64,000 bases of DNA from Flaccisagitta enflata (taxonomy: Eukaryota; Chaetognatha; Sagittoidea; Aphragmophora), in the NCBI GenBank assembly GCA_965153355.1, contig OZ231126.1:77748001-77812000 (forward strand), given 5' to 3'. The notes below the pieces were generated by a model, which had not been told where the DNA came from, ran no database searches, and saw only the letters and a list, made by a program, of their open reading frames with translations. Made by a program: the position numbers and the translations under genes. Below are positions 29,291 to 45,115 of the stretch, piece by piece; position 1 is the first letter of the stretch, and every line of letters starts with the position of its first letter.

Positions 29291-30249
29291 TGTTAGTCTT
29301 AGTTTTTTTCTACATTTGCTAGAATTTGAATGGAGGCAAGTATTCACACAATTTTTTTTTAAAATGAAAGCTAATAGCCAAAATAAGATACCATACACTT
29401 TGCAAGTCGATGGACGTGATGTAAGTGTGTAAAAACATTGTTTTTCCTTCTAATCGCGCATGGCCTTCTGTTTCCTCTCTAGAGCTTTCTCTAAAACTTC
29501 AAATAATTTGTAGGACACCAGAGTCTGGCAAGCTGTAACACATTTTGCTAAAAAAAAGTGTTACATGAGTGGAACTCAATAAGTTGAATTGATTATCGGT
29601 AGCTTCGAAGCGAGGTTTTGCTCTCATGATGACGAGAGTCGCTCGGCCAATCCGAGATCGGAGCAGTTGAGATCGAACCAATGAGAGTCAACTATGAGGG
29701 CAACTCAAAAAGAGAGAGCAATACTAGAAATTCGATAGCTTAGCTTTGGCATAGTACTACTACTATGCTAAAGCATACTTTTCTTTTGTTTATACACAAT
29801 TGGAAAGCCCATATCCTCAACCTTGTTTGGAGAGATTTCCAGCTTTGCCAACCAAACTGTTCTCTCTCTGGAAGCTGTTGTTCAAAAAAAGGGAAATCGA
29901 AATTGAGTGAAAAAAGGAGAATTTTTTTTAAAATTGTCTAAAAACATACTAAATGATAACTTTTTTAAATTCTGATTGCACCACTGCGTTTATCTGTGTT
30001 TCTACTTTCAAAAATGTTAAAGAACGCCAATATTAAGTGCCCCACTGAGAGGTGAGATCAGGTCTACGACCACATATCAGAGAAACTGAGATTTTGCTTA
30101 TTTTTATTTTGGAGTAATGTGACGATAATAGGGCAAAAAAAGACTGCCAACCAATGCAGTCAATGGTCTAGTTTTCTTGAAAAAAAACCGCGATCCTCTA
30201 TGTTAACTTTTTTTTTTCCACCTACTCAAAGTATATGGAGAGTTAACAT
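29291..30249. other. Intergenic DNA, part of repeat D copy 2 or an insertion in it
   Basis: AT-rich with no match recognised elsewhere in the window. Copy 1 lacks this roughly 950 bp. Confidence 0.3.
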
Positions 30250-30298
30250 TTCAAAGTGCGAAGATCGTCCAACGAGCATATCAATTCTGTTCACACTT

Positions 30299-30916
30299 CA
30301 CTACTGCCTGACGACCAATCCAGGGTGAGATTAACATTACAGTGGGTTTTCTCACAGTTTTGCCAAGCTAATGTGTGTACAATACAAGAACCATCGAGAG
30401 GGAAATCATTCATGGAGCGCTTTTTGAAAAATATTGATTTTTCACCTGAAGGAAAAGTGGTGGTAATACAGATTCTTGTGAGTTGTATTGAGTCATTTTT
30501 TTTATTCCATATTGTTATTCCATACAAAATTTCCTTTCATTTGATAGGTCACACTATATAGTTTTACACAGAAATAAATTTTTCATATTTTGAGCCACCG
30601 TTATTTTTTTGTAATGGTGACTCAAAAAATGAAAATTCAAATTCTTTGCAAAAGTATAGAGTGCGACCTATCAAATGAAAGGGAATTTTGCCTAGATTAA
30701 CGATATGGAATCAAAAATTGAGTCAATACAACTCACAAGAATCTGTTTTCCCACCACCTTTCCTGTAGGTGAAAAATCAATCTTTTTTCAAAAAGCGCTC
30801 CAGGAAATATTTCCCTCCCAATGGTTCTTGTATTGTACACATATGAGCATGGAAAAACTGCGAAAATACCCACTGAAATGTCAATCTCACCTTGGATTGG
30901 TTGTCAGACAGTAGTG
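30299..30916. mobile_element. CACTA-like foldback transposon (non-autonomous)
   Basis: Ends are CACTACTGCCTGACGACCAA and, inverted, CACTACTGTCTGACAACCAA. The arms are reverse complements over about 255 bp (30299-30555, 30660-30916). CTT is duplicated on both sides (30296-30298, 30917-30919). The paralogous empty site at about 10790 reads ACACTTTCAGG. A CACTA terminus and a 3-bp duplication fit the CACTA/EnSpm superfamily. There is no transposase. Confidence 0.8.
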
Positions 30917-31230
30917 CTTCAGGACTGACGAAATGTAAAATTTCATTGTGACTGAACGCCTCAGTGTTGACTCAAAATTTCACGCTCTTTCTCATGATGT
31001 GGTCAGATTTCATGTAAAATGTGTCATTTCCACGCCATAGTGGCATATCTTAAGCGTTAGGTATGCGTTAGGAACAAATTTGGGGGTGTGCGCGAATTGA
31101 TACGCTCCAGGAAAATTTTTATTTCTCTGCTTAGGATCAACCCAATCACATGAAAATGAAGGGAAACGTCCCTCAAGTAGTTGTCCATCGAATGGCAAAA
31201 GAAAAAATGCTTAATGTTTAAGGGGACTGT
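30917..31230. repeat. Dispersed repeat D, copy 2, second part
   Basis: Continues the match to 10790-11090 (CACGCCATAGTGGCATATCT, AGGAACAAATTTGGGG, AAAGAAAAAATGCTTAATG). Confidence 0.6.
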
Positions 31231-31344
31231 TCATTTGTGAAAGAAGCAAATGTTTGGAGAGGCCTCCCATTAGATGATCTGAATGCCGATATGCGTCTGG
31301 CGATCGTCTCTTGGCATATGCACTAAAAAACCTCATTTGTTATA

Positions 31345-31440
31345 TATGTTGCATATGCAACACGTGTTGCATATGCAACACGTGTTGCAAATGCAACACG
31401 TGTTGCAACTGCAACATGTGTTGCATATGCAACACGTTTT
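31345..31440. repeat. Minisatellite of self-complementary 18-bp units
   Basis: About five tandem units of the type GTTGCATATGCAACACGT. Each unit is itself palindromic (TTGCATATGCAA, ACACGTGT), so the array can form repeated small hairpins. ORFs of Cys/Ile/Asn repeats across it are artefacts. Confidence 0.85.
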
Positions 31441-31737
31441 ACTTCTCAATACCCTATGTGTTACAAATGCAATACATGAATTAGAGGTTCTAGTGATTAT
31501 CACTTGAGGGTAGCAGATAGATTTTTTTCTCAGCAATTTTTTTGCGATGTTGACCCTTAGACCTGCAATCAGGGTTTTCAAAGGGTCAAATATGTCATGT
31601 TTATGGCTTTTGAAGGGCCAACAAGATGAAATTGATATCTTGTAAGACATGAGCCTCGCTTGTGAACCAAGTAGCAGATCAACAGTTACAGTACATGAAC
31701 ATAGATAAACTCTTCCTGACATGTCACAACCATTGAC

Positions 31738-32050
31738 CTTTCCAACAACTCTCAATCCAAAACTCTAACCAACAACTTCTACCAACAACTTCTACCAACA
31801 ACCCTGATCAACAACTCAAATCAAAAACTATATCCAATAACCCCAACCAATGCTCTGACCAGTAGCTCCAACCCCGGCCAACACCTCTTACCCATAACTC
31901 TGACCAAATCTGATCCACAACTTCAAACTAGAACTCCAACCAACAGCTCCAACCTGCAACGCCAACCTATGTCTGTCAGCAAGAACTCCCGCCAACAGCT
32001 TCCAATAGCTCTTACCATCAACACCTACAACTCCCACAACTTAAACATCA
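31738..32050. repeat. Degenerate CCAACAACT minisatellite
   Basis: Imperfect 12-14 bp units such as TACCAACAACTTC and CCAACCAACAGC for about 300 bp. Confidence 0.7.
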
Positions 32051-32274
32051 TGTACACTGTTGACCTGCCTAGAATAAAACGTCCTCTATCGATACCAGGA
32101 TTCCACTCAACCTTTCTCTGAAAGGTCCTTTCAGTACTCATTTTCAGACAAGCACAACTGTGTGCACAGACATTTGGCGAGGACGCTAATGAAAGTTGTT
32201 TGGCCTCACTTGAGGCAAAGTCATCTTTTTATTTGTATTGAAATTCTAGACCAAAACAATAACAGTCAGCAGTA

Positions 32275-32475
32275 TAATAGCTGCCTGCTTGCGGTTGGGC
32301 AGGGGCAGTGATTCTAAAACAATTGATACTTTGATCAACAGCTATACAGAAAGACTAAGAGAAACAATTAGGTTGGATGAATGGCTACTTTAGTCGCAAA
32401 GGGAGAGGCTGGGGCAGTGATGACAGGCTTAGCAAGGACTGGACAGAACCAGTGATTCTAAAATATTCCTGACAC
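32275..32475 (+). repeat. Family A fragments
   Basis: CTTGCGGTTGGGCAGGGGCA (about 32290) and TAGTCGCAAAGGGAGAGGC...GGACAGAACCAGTGATTC resemble the family A core. No complete ends are present. Confidence 0.4.
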
Positions 32476-32556
32476 TAAATGACAATGTAACTGATGTACT
32501 GGTAGTTACTGGCATGCTTTAGGAAATAACTTGCCAACTGAGGCCATTATACAATT

Positions 32557-33067
32557 AGTCATCCGAGGATCGCACATGGTCAGCGGAACATGATGCCCTG
32601 TAGTGGAGTTAGGGAAGGGAAGTTGCCCCATAGGGCTGATGTCCTGTAAGACACAGGGGTGAATTTTGAGACGTCCTGGCGCAGATATAAATTTAGTTCA
32701 AAGAAGCAGATTTGAGGTTTGAAGGGGGCAGGCTTGAGGCTTAGAAAACAAATTTGAGGCCTGAGGACCTGCTTTTAGGCCTGGAGGGTGGATTTGAGGT
32801 CTGGAGGGCTGATTTGAGGTCTTGAGGGCAGACATGGGGTCTGGAGAGCTGACTTGAGCTCTCAAGGGCTAAATTGAGGTCTGAAAGGGCTAATATGAGG
32901 GTTCAGAGGGTAAAAATCAGACCTGAGACTGCAGACTTGAGGCTCCAATAGCCAAGGGGGGGGGGACAGAAGGACAGATGGACCAATGGAAGGACGAACG
33001 GACGGATGGACATCTCGAAATTCCCCCTGTGTCCTACAGGACATCGGCCCTTTGAGGCCACTGCCCA
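32557..33067 (+). mobile_element. Family B element, GATCGCACATGG subfamily
   Basis: The leader AGGATCGCACATGGTCAGCG leads to GATGTCCTGTAAGACACAGG. A minisatellite of GAGGTCTGGAGGGCTGATTT type follows, then GGACAGA/GGACGAACGGACG and CTGTGTCCTACAGGACATCG, ending GGCCACTGCCC. The inner inverted repeats (CCTGT.GACACAGGGG) resemble those at 7427-8023. Confidence 0.7.
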
Positions 33068-33101
33068 AAAGGGTAATTTGAACTAGGGAATGATGATTTT
33101 T

Positions 33102-33262
33102 AGTTGCGGACACACAACTCAACACCTTGCAGTGTCAGTCGGTAGGTCGGTTAGTCGGTATGTTGGTTGGTCTGTCACATTTTTGAATTTCAGGTGGTTT
33201 TTGCATTACAGTACTGCTCCTGCCTAACCGTCTGCGACTGTCTTGCTGTGTATCCAGCCTTG
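33102..33262 (-). mobile_element. Family A element, full length
   Basis: AGTTGCGGACACACAACT, ACACCTTGCAGTGTCAGTCG, a GGTTGGTC block, TGCTCCTGCCTAACCGTCTG and GTGTATCCAGCCTTG. It lies 34 bases from family B. Confidence 0.7.
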
Positions 33263-33269
33263 TTTTTGG

Positions 33270-33715
33270 TGGATGATGCATTGATGCAATAGCATGATTT
33301 ACTGAAAAACTAATGTTTTACGGTGTGAATATATTTCTACAATATGCTTGCTGATTCCCGGAAACGTATTCAGCCCTATTTAAATCCATTTCGGCAGTGT
33401 TAGTTCCCAACGCGTAATAAAGAATGTGATCAATACGCGTAGTTTTCAATGAAGATTTGCACGTTCTTTCCGTCTTCACATCAATTTTTCTCGTTTTCGT
33501 TCGTTTTGGAACCTGAGAGACGATGATCGATGAAAACAAATAATACATTTGCACTGATATGCAGAAACACATATAAACACGCGCACACTCAAACACACAC
33601 ACACAACCGCGCGCAAATGAGTGGAAAAAATGCGTTCGTACAATTCTTGGATCATGCGTTACAGACCCACAGATGGACTGAGCGACTGATGAACAGACAG
33701 ATAGACAAAAGCTCT
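33270..33715. other. Intergenic DNA, no gene seen
   Basis: Mixed composition with a short CA run near 33580-33606. Neither open frame has splice support. Confidence 0.3.
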
Positions 33716-33901
33716 CATAGATTACACGGGTTATCCAAGTCGCGTGCGGGTGGGAAGGGGCAGTGATGAAATAGACCAGCTAGGCAGTTGGGCAGGAGCT
33801 GTAACCCCAAAACCACCCGTAAACGCCAAAAAAGCGAAGTATTACTGACCGACAGCCGGACCGACGGACAGAGCGGGTTGTAGAGTCGTGTACACGCGAC
33901 T
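33716..33901 (+). mobile_element. Family A element
   Basis: A worn start (GATTACACGGGTTATCCAAG), GTCGCGTGCGGGTGGGAAGG, a GACCGACGGAC block, GCGGGTTGTAG and the stem AGTCGTGTACACGCGACT with one G-T pair. Confidence 0.65.
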
Positions 33902-33904
33902 AGA

Positions 33905-34947
<1,043 letters not shown>

Positions 34948-35569
34948 GACATTGTTTGTTTGTTCAATTGTTTGCTCATGTGTTTGTTTGTTTGTCTGTC
35001 TATCCATAGATTCGTTCAAGCCTTCGTTTTATTAATCGACAATGCATGTCAGTTATCCTCACATTTTTGCGTAAAGAACCTGTTTGAGGCGTGGATGTGC
35101 GAAAGTTAAGGTGATTGTTTCGAGCAACAGAAACCAACTTCACGTATTGCATAAAAAGAAAAAGAATGAAAAAAAATGAAATAAATTCTGGATTGGCTCC
35201 CAATCGTAGTTTCTTCTCAGCATCAAGAATTTCTATAACAACTTTCTTTGCAGGGTTAGCAGCTTAGAACTTACATCATATTTGATAGTGACAGGGGCAC
35301 TCATCAGTTCTTACTCACTGAATCGGGTAACATTAAGGTCACCCATGAAAAGCTCTAGTCATAAATATTTCTACTCAGCTTGAAGTGGCAAACATAATTA
35401 AATAATAAAATTTTTTTGTTAATTACATGTCCACTTCATATTAATATACATGTGATGGTAAACACAAAAAAAATATAAAAAAAAATTGACCAGTTTTTTC
35501 TGTACTACAGCAACAGCAACAGCAAACGCGCATGTCATGGTTTAATTCTACATGTTTTAGTGTCCCTAG
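34948..35569. other. Intergenic DNA, no gene seen
   Basis: AT-rich. No splice-supported frame and no family recognised. Confidence 0.3.
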
Positions 35570-36050
35570 ATCATTCACTAAAAGAAGCATTTTTCATTGC
35601 GCTTAAGAAAAAGGAGGTTAAAAAAAATAAATATCATGATATTCAGCCTTGAGAGAGAAAAAGCAAAAAAATCGAGCAGGGGTAAATTTGAATTATATGC
35701 CAATTTTTGGTAGCTTATAATTTGCTTACTAAGTTGATTTTTTTTGTGTATCCTATGGGACTACTACTAGTTGATGGAAACTCATAAAATCATAGGAAAA
35801 GACATTTCTTGATTGGTTTTGCTTGCTGTTTTCTACTGGAGACAGAATGGAGACAAGCCAAAAAAAGCTCTTTGACCAAATTCTTAGACCCCCTAAGGGT
35901 AGGGAGGGTCACAAAAAAATGGTTTGAAATTGTGCATTGGGTAGTCATGAATGTCTTTGAACCATTTAATCCGCATATTATGATGTATCAAAAGCTTGTG
36001 CTAACGTAGATTGGTGGAAAGTCGGGCCCTCCTGCTTGCTGTGGAACGTC
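35570..36050. repeat. Dispersed repeat D, copy 3
   Basis: Matches 11090-12010 but without the hAT-like insert. Confidence 0.6.
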
Positions 36051-36716
36051 ATTTTTTTTCGAAGGCTTCATGTTCTTATTTTTGAGGTGAAATGAAGCCT
36101 TCAATGTTTTTGGAGCGTTCTTAATTTAGAATACTATATAAACTATAAGGAACCTTATAATATACTATTTTTTTATCCTATTAAATACATTTCTATTGAA
36201 AACTATTAAAACAAATACTAAACATTAATGTCTGGGGATATTTTTTTGGTATTTATATTAGAAGTTAAAAAGAATTATCTTAATTATGCTAAAATGTTAG
36301 TGTTTTGTTAATGTTCGTTTAATGTTATTTTAAACGAAATTTTTTTCTTAAGATTTAAAGCCTTTATATGTTTTTAAGATGTTCTTTATTATGGGGTCAT
36401 TTGAAGCCTTGATGTTCTTATAAACTAGGTTCTTATAAAAAAAAGTGTAGTGTACAAAACCGGCAGAAAAACCAGAGTATTCTCAGTTTTAACCCCACGT
36501 CTAGGTATAACACTTGTGACCGACTTTCAAGATAATGATAGCATTTTCAACCATTTCCCTTATTTCTAAATCGTATTCCGGACAGTTCCCAGTGTCTTCT
36601 ACTTTCTAGAGGCGAAAGCTTTGAGAGTTATGCACAGTGAACATAATGGAAGTCCACAGTTGATGCCGTAGAAAACGAGAAAATTAGGTGACGTAGTGAC
36701 CACTATTGTCCAGTTC
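36051..36716. other. Very AT-rich intergenic DNA
   Basis: GTTCTTAT/GAAGCCTT words recur near 36065-36440. No gene recognised. Confidence 0.3.
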
Positions 36717-36832
36717 ATTCATCCATACATTCATTTATTCATTCATTCATTCATTCATTCACATTCATTAAATGATTGCTTGATAATTGATAATTGATTG
36801 ATTGATTGCTTTATTTATTCATTCATTCTTAA
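36717..36832. repeat. (ATTC)n and (ATTG)n tracts
   Basis: CATTCATTCATT runs with an ATTGATTGATTG block between them. Confidence 0.85.
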
Positions 36833-37014
36833 TCAGTGAGGTGCACACATTGGTCATAACTGTGAAAAGTCATAACTTGGCCTTGTGACAATGATTGTCT
36901 TTTGTGAGAGTTGGAAAGAGTGGAAGGGGACATCTGTTCTGAGATACGTTTACAGCAAAAGAAAATAAAAACAAAAAGACAACTAAACGCCTTTGCAACC
37001 ACCGTTGGCCTCCA

Positions 37015-37016
<2 letters not shown>

Positions 37017-37055
<39 letters not shown>
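37017..37055. repeat. (CT)n at the 5' edge of the non-LTR element
   Basis: About 38 bp of CT directly abutting the first retroelement codon. Confidence 0.95.
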
Positions 37056-37058
<3 letters not shown>

Positions 37059-38861
37059 AAGATCAGCCCAATAATTATCAATTTCCTTGCGGCTGCCATG
37101 AAATTATGGCGGACTGACCTCTCATTACATTATGAAGGGGGATGCCTCTTGGTCCAAGATATACAGTTTAAACGTGGAATCTATCCGGGAGACTCTCTAT
37201 CCCCACTGATGTTTATCATATCTATAAACCCAATCAGCCTACTATTGAACCGGAAGTGCCAAGGGTACCACCTGGGGGACATCCATATTTCGCACACTCT
37301 CTTCATGGACAACCTCAAGGGCTATTGTAACAACCCAAGAAGCTTAAAGAAAATGTGTGACCTAATAGAAAGATTCACGATTGATATTGGAATGGAACTA
37401 GGCCTAAGTAAATGTGGTGTTGTGCACATAAAGGGTGGCAAATATGCTAAGCTGGGCGGAATCACCTTAGAATCTGGCGGACTTATCAAAGAGCTAGAAC
37501 AACATGAATGTTACAAATACTTGGGAATTGAAGAGTTAGTAGGTCTATGTCACGATGCGGTGAAGGAGAAAATAACAAAGAAAGCCAAAGCCAAACTACG
37601 TAAGCTACTTGAGACAGAGCTGAGCAGTCGGAATATGGTTGTGGCGATAAATGAGTGTGTGCTGCCGATTGTTTCATATTCATTTGGCGTAATCAACTGG
37701 CGTGAGGCCGAACTGAAACAAATAGACGTTGACTCCCGTAAGCTGCTTCACATGTACAAAGTAATTCAGATCAAGAATGACACGGACCGCCTCTATGGAC
37801 CAAGAAGTGCCGGAGGAAGAGGGCTCATATCAGTTTGGGACTCATTTAAAACAAACACCATCAGAATTGCCCATTACCTTAATTCGGCTGAGAATGAAAC
37901 TTTGAAGATGTGCTGCCAACTAGACAAGGAGAAGTTATTTTCCATTGGCGGAAAAGCGAAAAAGGTTGAAGCTGAAACAACCATTGAGTACCCGAAAGGT
38001 TTCTATGATAAGTCAGTCCTACACCAGGCAAAAACAAAAGCTGCCCTATATAAGGAAAAAATAGTGGATGGAAGGATAAAGACTTGGAAAGCAAAACCGC
38101 AACATGGCGCTTATCGAAGGCAGTTAGAAGATATTGGAGCCGACGCAAAAGAAACATTTGGCTGGTTAAATAAGTGCTTCCTTGATGCAGCGTCAGAAGG
38201 CTATATTTTTGCTGCCCAAGAAATGGCCCTGTTTACCAAATTCCACGAAAGCAGGATACTCAGAACGCACAATGATGTTACCTGTAGAATATGCAAAGAC
38301 CCCAAGAGTGAGGAAACCATATATCATCTACTAGCTGCATGTGATAGCCTGGCAAAACGGGAATACTTCACCCGCCATAATGCAGTATGCAAATACCTCC
38401 ATTTCGTCATTGGTGCTGCATACCAATTGCCTAGGGGGAAGAACTGGTATCTCCATGAACCAAAAGAGGCAATCATAACCAACGATGTAGACATACTCTA
38501 TGACCAGGTGCTCACCACGGACCTACAAGTTGGGGCGAACCGACCAGACATCGTGGTAAAAGACAAAACCGCAAGAAAAACATTCATTATTGACGTCTGC
38601 AACCCCTGTGACCTCAACATCCATAAAGCAGAAGCTACTAAAATTGCCAAATATACCGGACTAAAGGGACAACTCCAAAAGATGTGGGGATACAACTGTA
38701 CTGTTATACCAATTGTTATCGGGGGATTAGGCGCCGTTACACCAAACTTGAAAAGCTATTTATCAATGGTGCCTGGAAACCCAAATATCTCAATGTGCCA
38801 AAAGATCACACTTCTGGGATCAAAGAAAATACTGATGGATGCCCTTTCGAGAAGTCGGTGA
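37056..38861 (+). pseudogene. 5'-truncated non-LTR retrotransposon ORF (RT plus restriction-like endonuclease)
   Basis: About 600 codons are open to TGA at 38861. The reverse transcriptase begins mid-domain (KISPIIINFLAAAMKLW), then GIYPGDSLSPLMF (about 37177-37215), then the catalytic box at 37302-37313, which reads FMDN instead of Y/F-x-D-D: the second metal-binding Asp is lost, consistent with a G-to-A change. SKCGVVHIKGGK and YLGIEE complete the thumb region. A CCHC knuckle CRIC...H...C spans 38283-38342. The restriction-like endonuclease has RPDIVV (38541), FIIDVCNP (Asp at 38592) and a downstream K-KY-like KIAKYTGLKG. RT, CCHC and PD-(D/E)XK order is that of the R2/R4/NeSL groups. The GDSLSP and M-D-x-L-K wording suggests R4/Dong relatives. 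The endonuclease looks intact, but the element cannot be autonomous. Confidence 0.85.
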
Positions 38862-38958
38862 AAGACTGAAGTCCCATAGGAGCAGGCAGCTCCACGGACA
38901 CCAAGAACATCCCCAGCAAGACTGAAATGCTGGAGTCACTGAAATGTTATTTCTTCTA

Positions 38959-39287
<329 letters not shown>

Positions 39288-39389
39288 TCCCCCTGCCCAC
39301 CCACATGCAACCCTGGAAGCCGTGCACACCGCCTCGTTTCGATTTATTAACGGAATTTTACTCTCAAGCCAAGAGAGAAAGAAGACAAA

Positions 39390-39792
39390 CAAGGCCGGAT
39401 ACACAGGCCAAGACGGTGCGCCTGGCGTTATTAATTCTTAGACCTATGCCTAGCTCTATGCCCCTAGCTCTATCCCGAGCTCTATTAAACCTATTCTCGC
39501 TCTTTCAGACCTATCCGTAGCTCTATCAGACCTATCCTTAGCTGAATCAGACCTCTCCCTAGCTCTAAACGATCTATCCCGAGCTTTAGCAGACCTTACC
39601 ACACTAACCACAGCTAAATGTGATAATGAATTAAATGCCGAGGAACATGAATGATGAACGAGATGAGTTTTCATGTGATTTCGACCGTTATCCGCGATTT
39701 TTCACTCGAGCGTGATCGACCGACAGACAGACAGACCGACCAACAGACAGACGGACTGACAGAGCCTCTTATAGAGGCGCTATGGCGCACCT
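39390..39792 (+). mobile_element. Family C element (A-like ends, CTATC minisatellite)
   Basis: Starts CAAGGCCGGATACACAGGCC, then AAGACGGTGCGCC and TATTAATTCTTAGACC, then a roughly 20-bp array (TAGCTCTATCAGACCTATCC, 39435-39600). TTTTTCACTCGAGCGTGAT and a GACC/GACAGAC block lead to CCTCTTATAG and the stem AGGCGCTATGGCGCACCT. Confidence 0.75.
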
Positions 39793-39801
39793 AAATGGAA
39801 A

Positions 39802-39995
39802 CAAGGCCGGATACACGGCTCGTTAAAGTAGTCGCTTGCACTGCATTGGGACAAGAGGTAGTCGCTTGGGCTTAGGTAAGAATACTCTCTGCACTCTCTG
39901 GAAGTCATTTTTTTGGCGACCCGACCGACAGTCCTGCCTAATTACGAACTTATCCACGAACATACCTTCTTAGAGAGTCGCCTAGCGAGCGGCCT
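39802..39995 (+). mobile_element. Family A-like element directly after family C
   Basis: Only about nine bases (AAATGGAAA) separate it from the preceding element. CAAGGCCGGATACACGGC starts it, and GAGAGTCGCCTAGCGAGCGG + CCT ends it with an imperfect stem. The GGTGGGCAGGGGC core is replaced by GCATTGGGACAAGAGG. Confidence 0.6.
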
Positions 39996-40416
39996 AAAAG
40001 AAGAAAGAAAACATTTAGGTCGGTTCCATTTAACAAAGTAAAGATTTTTCTCCTGAGGCTTGAAACTTCGAAGGTGCGACGAAGCTTGAATAGCGCAGCA
40101 TCAGACTCAATCAAAAAAAGAAAACCTCCCACGATCAAAAAAAAAAAAAAAAGAAAAAAAAAAGGAAAAAGTGGAAAGTGCATTAATTTGCTTTTTCATT
40201 TCTTTGATTTGCCATCTCTTTCAAAAGTTACAGCTTGGATAGTTCAACAGCTTCACACGGAGGAAAGCATAAGTAGAAAATAACAAAGTCTGACGCTTGG
40301 AAAACAGATTGTCAATAAATCATTTATTATCATCTAACGCAATCCTAAATCAACTGTATCTCCTTAATCATCCAAAAGAAAAGCTGAAATACACGTAAGC
40401 TGAAATCATTTGAAAA

Positions 40417-43611
<3,195 letters not shown>

Positions 43612-43965
43612 GAAAATTCTTTTTCTTCTTCTTCTTCTTCTTCTTCTTCTTCTTCTTCTTCTTCTTCTTCTTCTTCTTCTTTTTCTTCTTCTTCTTCTTC
43701 TTCTTCTTCTTCTTCTTCTTTTTTCTTTTTCTTTTTCTCCTTCTTCTTCATCATCATCTTCTTCTTCTTCTTCTTCTTCTTCTTCTTCTTCTTTTTTCTT
43801 TTTCTTTTTCTTTTTCTTTTTCTTCTTCTTCTTCTTCTTCTTCTTCTTCTTCTTCTTCTTCTTCTTCTTCTTCTTCTTCTTTTTCTTCTTCTTCTGCTTC
43901 TGTTTCTGCTTCTTCTTCTTCTTCTTATTCTTTTTCTTCTTCCTCCTCTATTTCTTTCTCTTTTT
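43612..43965. repeat. (TTC)n tract immediately 3' of the EF-hand stop codon
   Basis: About 350 bp of TTC with TTTTTC interruptions starting 7 bases after the stop, so probably in the 3'UTR. The polyGlu/polyArg/polyLys ORFs on the minus strand are translations of it. Confidence 0.95.
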
Positions 43966-43973
43966 CCTATTAC

Positions 43974-44201
43974 TAGTCGCTGGCCAAGCGACTCTATAAG
44001 AGGGTGTGTCCCTTGGTAGATCTGTCTGTCCGTAACGCGAAATTTCAGATGCCGCGAAATTGATATTTGAGATTTTTGAGCATAACAGCCCCTGCCCACC
44101 TAAAATACAGCTCCTGCCCACTAAATGACTGCCCCTGCCCCTCAGTATACTGCCCCTGCTCACCTACCAGCGACTGCTTATTGGCCGTGTATCCGGCCTT
44201 G
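43974..44201 (-). mobile_element. Family A element, long variant
   Basis: Hairpin AGTCGCTGGCCAAGCGACT (7-bp arms with a T-A pair where others have G-C), CTATAAGAGGGTGTGTCC, then four GCCCCTGCCC/GCTCCTGCCC repeats (44090-44165), and GGCCGTGTATCCGGCCTTG. The core motif has amplified inside this copy. Confidence 0.75.
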
Positions 44202-44519
44202 TTCTTTTTCTCTTTCAGAGTGAGACACTACTCACTAGTAAGGGAGTACGAGATTCAGGAGAAAATCACTTTTTTCATAATATCACTCTTGCTACCCGAT
44301 AAGCATGTGAGTAGGGCTTAGTTAGATAAGATGTTAGAAACTTTTTTCAGCTCAATCGGTTGAAAAAAACCCTGGGATCGCTTAAAAAACTGATTTTTCT
44401 ATGAGTTTTTGGCATCTTTTTTTTGCAAAAAAATGTTTTTGCTATTTTCTTAAGCTATTTTTATATTCAAAACTAGTTATTGTGTCTGAAATAGTGATAG
44501 GACCCTGCCAGTCTAAGAA

Positions 44520-45115
44520 GTGATGAAAAAAAAAAATCAGTTTTTCTCAAAAAATGGACGCAGTAATGATGCAATGCTGATGAGAGAAGGTCATTTTGGT
44601 TGCAAATGCAAAGCATCCCTCACCATCCTTGAAATGAAGGATAGTCTTATGGCATATCTGGATCTTGACACAAAATGTGAAAATAAAGTGGCGAAACTCC
44701 TTCGCTTCCTGGCTCCTTCCTCTGTAGTTCATTATGGATGGACTGTAGAGGTTCTTGTTGGCTTTCATTTGATGGAGCCACTTCTTGGCATTCTGTTGGA
44801 TCAGCAACCTAGACTAACTCATATGGCTCTTCAAGGTATCCTTCAAAATCTGTATAAACAAATGATGGAACCAATCCCAGGTTTGAAATTCAGCTCAGTT
44901 GAGAGGCATACTCTTCCAGCTCTCCAGGGTGGATTTGGAAGAAAGTACAAATAAGAATGGATGGATTCTTCTTACAAACATCTTGAGCAGTCTGATGTCA
45001 ATAAACTGGAAAGTGCATTGAAAGTCTTGCTGCAACTTTGTCAAGGGAACGAGGAATCCGGTATCATCCCTGTGGACTACAAAGTTGGAGAAAATTATTT
45101 TTGACATCTTTCTTA
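44520..45115 (+). pseudogene. Decayed coding remnant, unidentified
   Basis: An open frame from about 44520 to 44954 (MREGHFGCKCKASLTILE, VVHYGWTVEVLVGFHLMEP, RHTLPALQGGFGRKYK) reads as mixed, protein-like sequence. It continues past a stop as SYKHLEQSDVNKLESALKVL and LCQGNEESGIIPVDYKVG before further stops. Several stops in otherwise coherent sequence suggest a dead gene or transposon ORF. I do not recognise the family. Confidence 0.4.
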
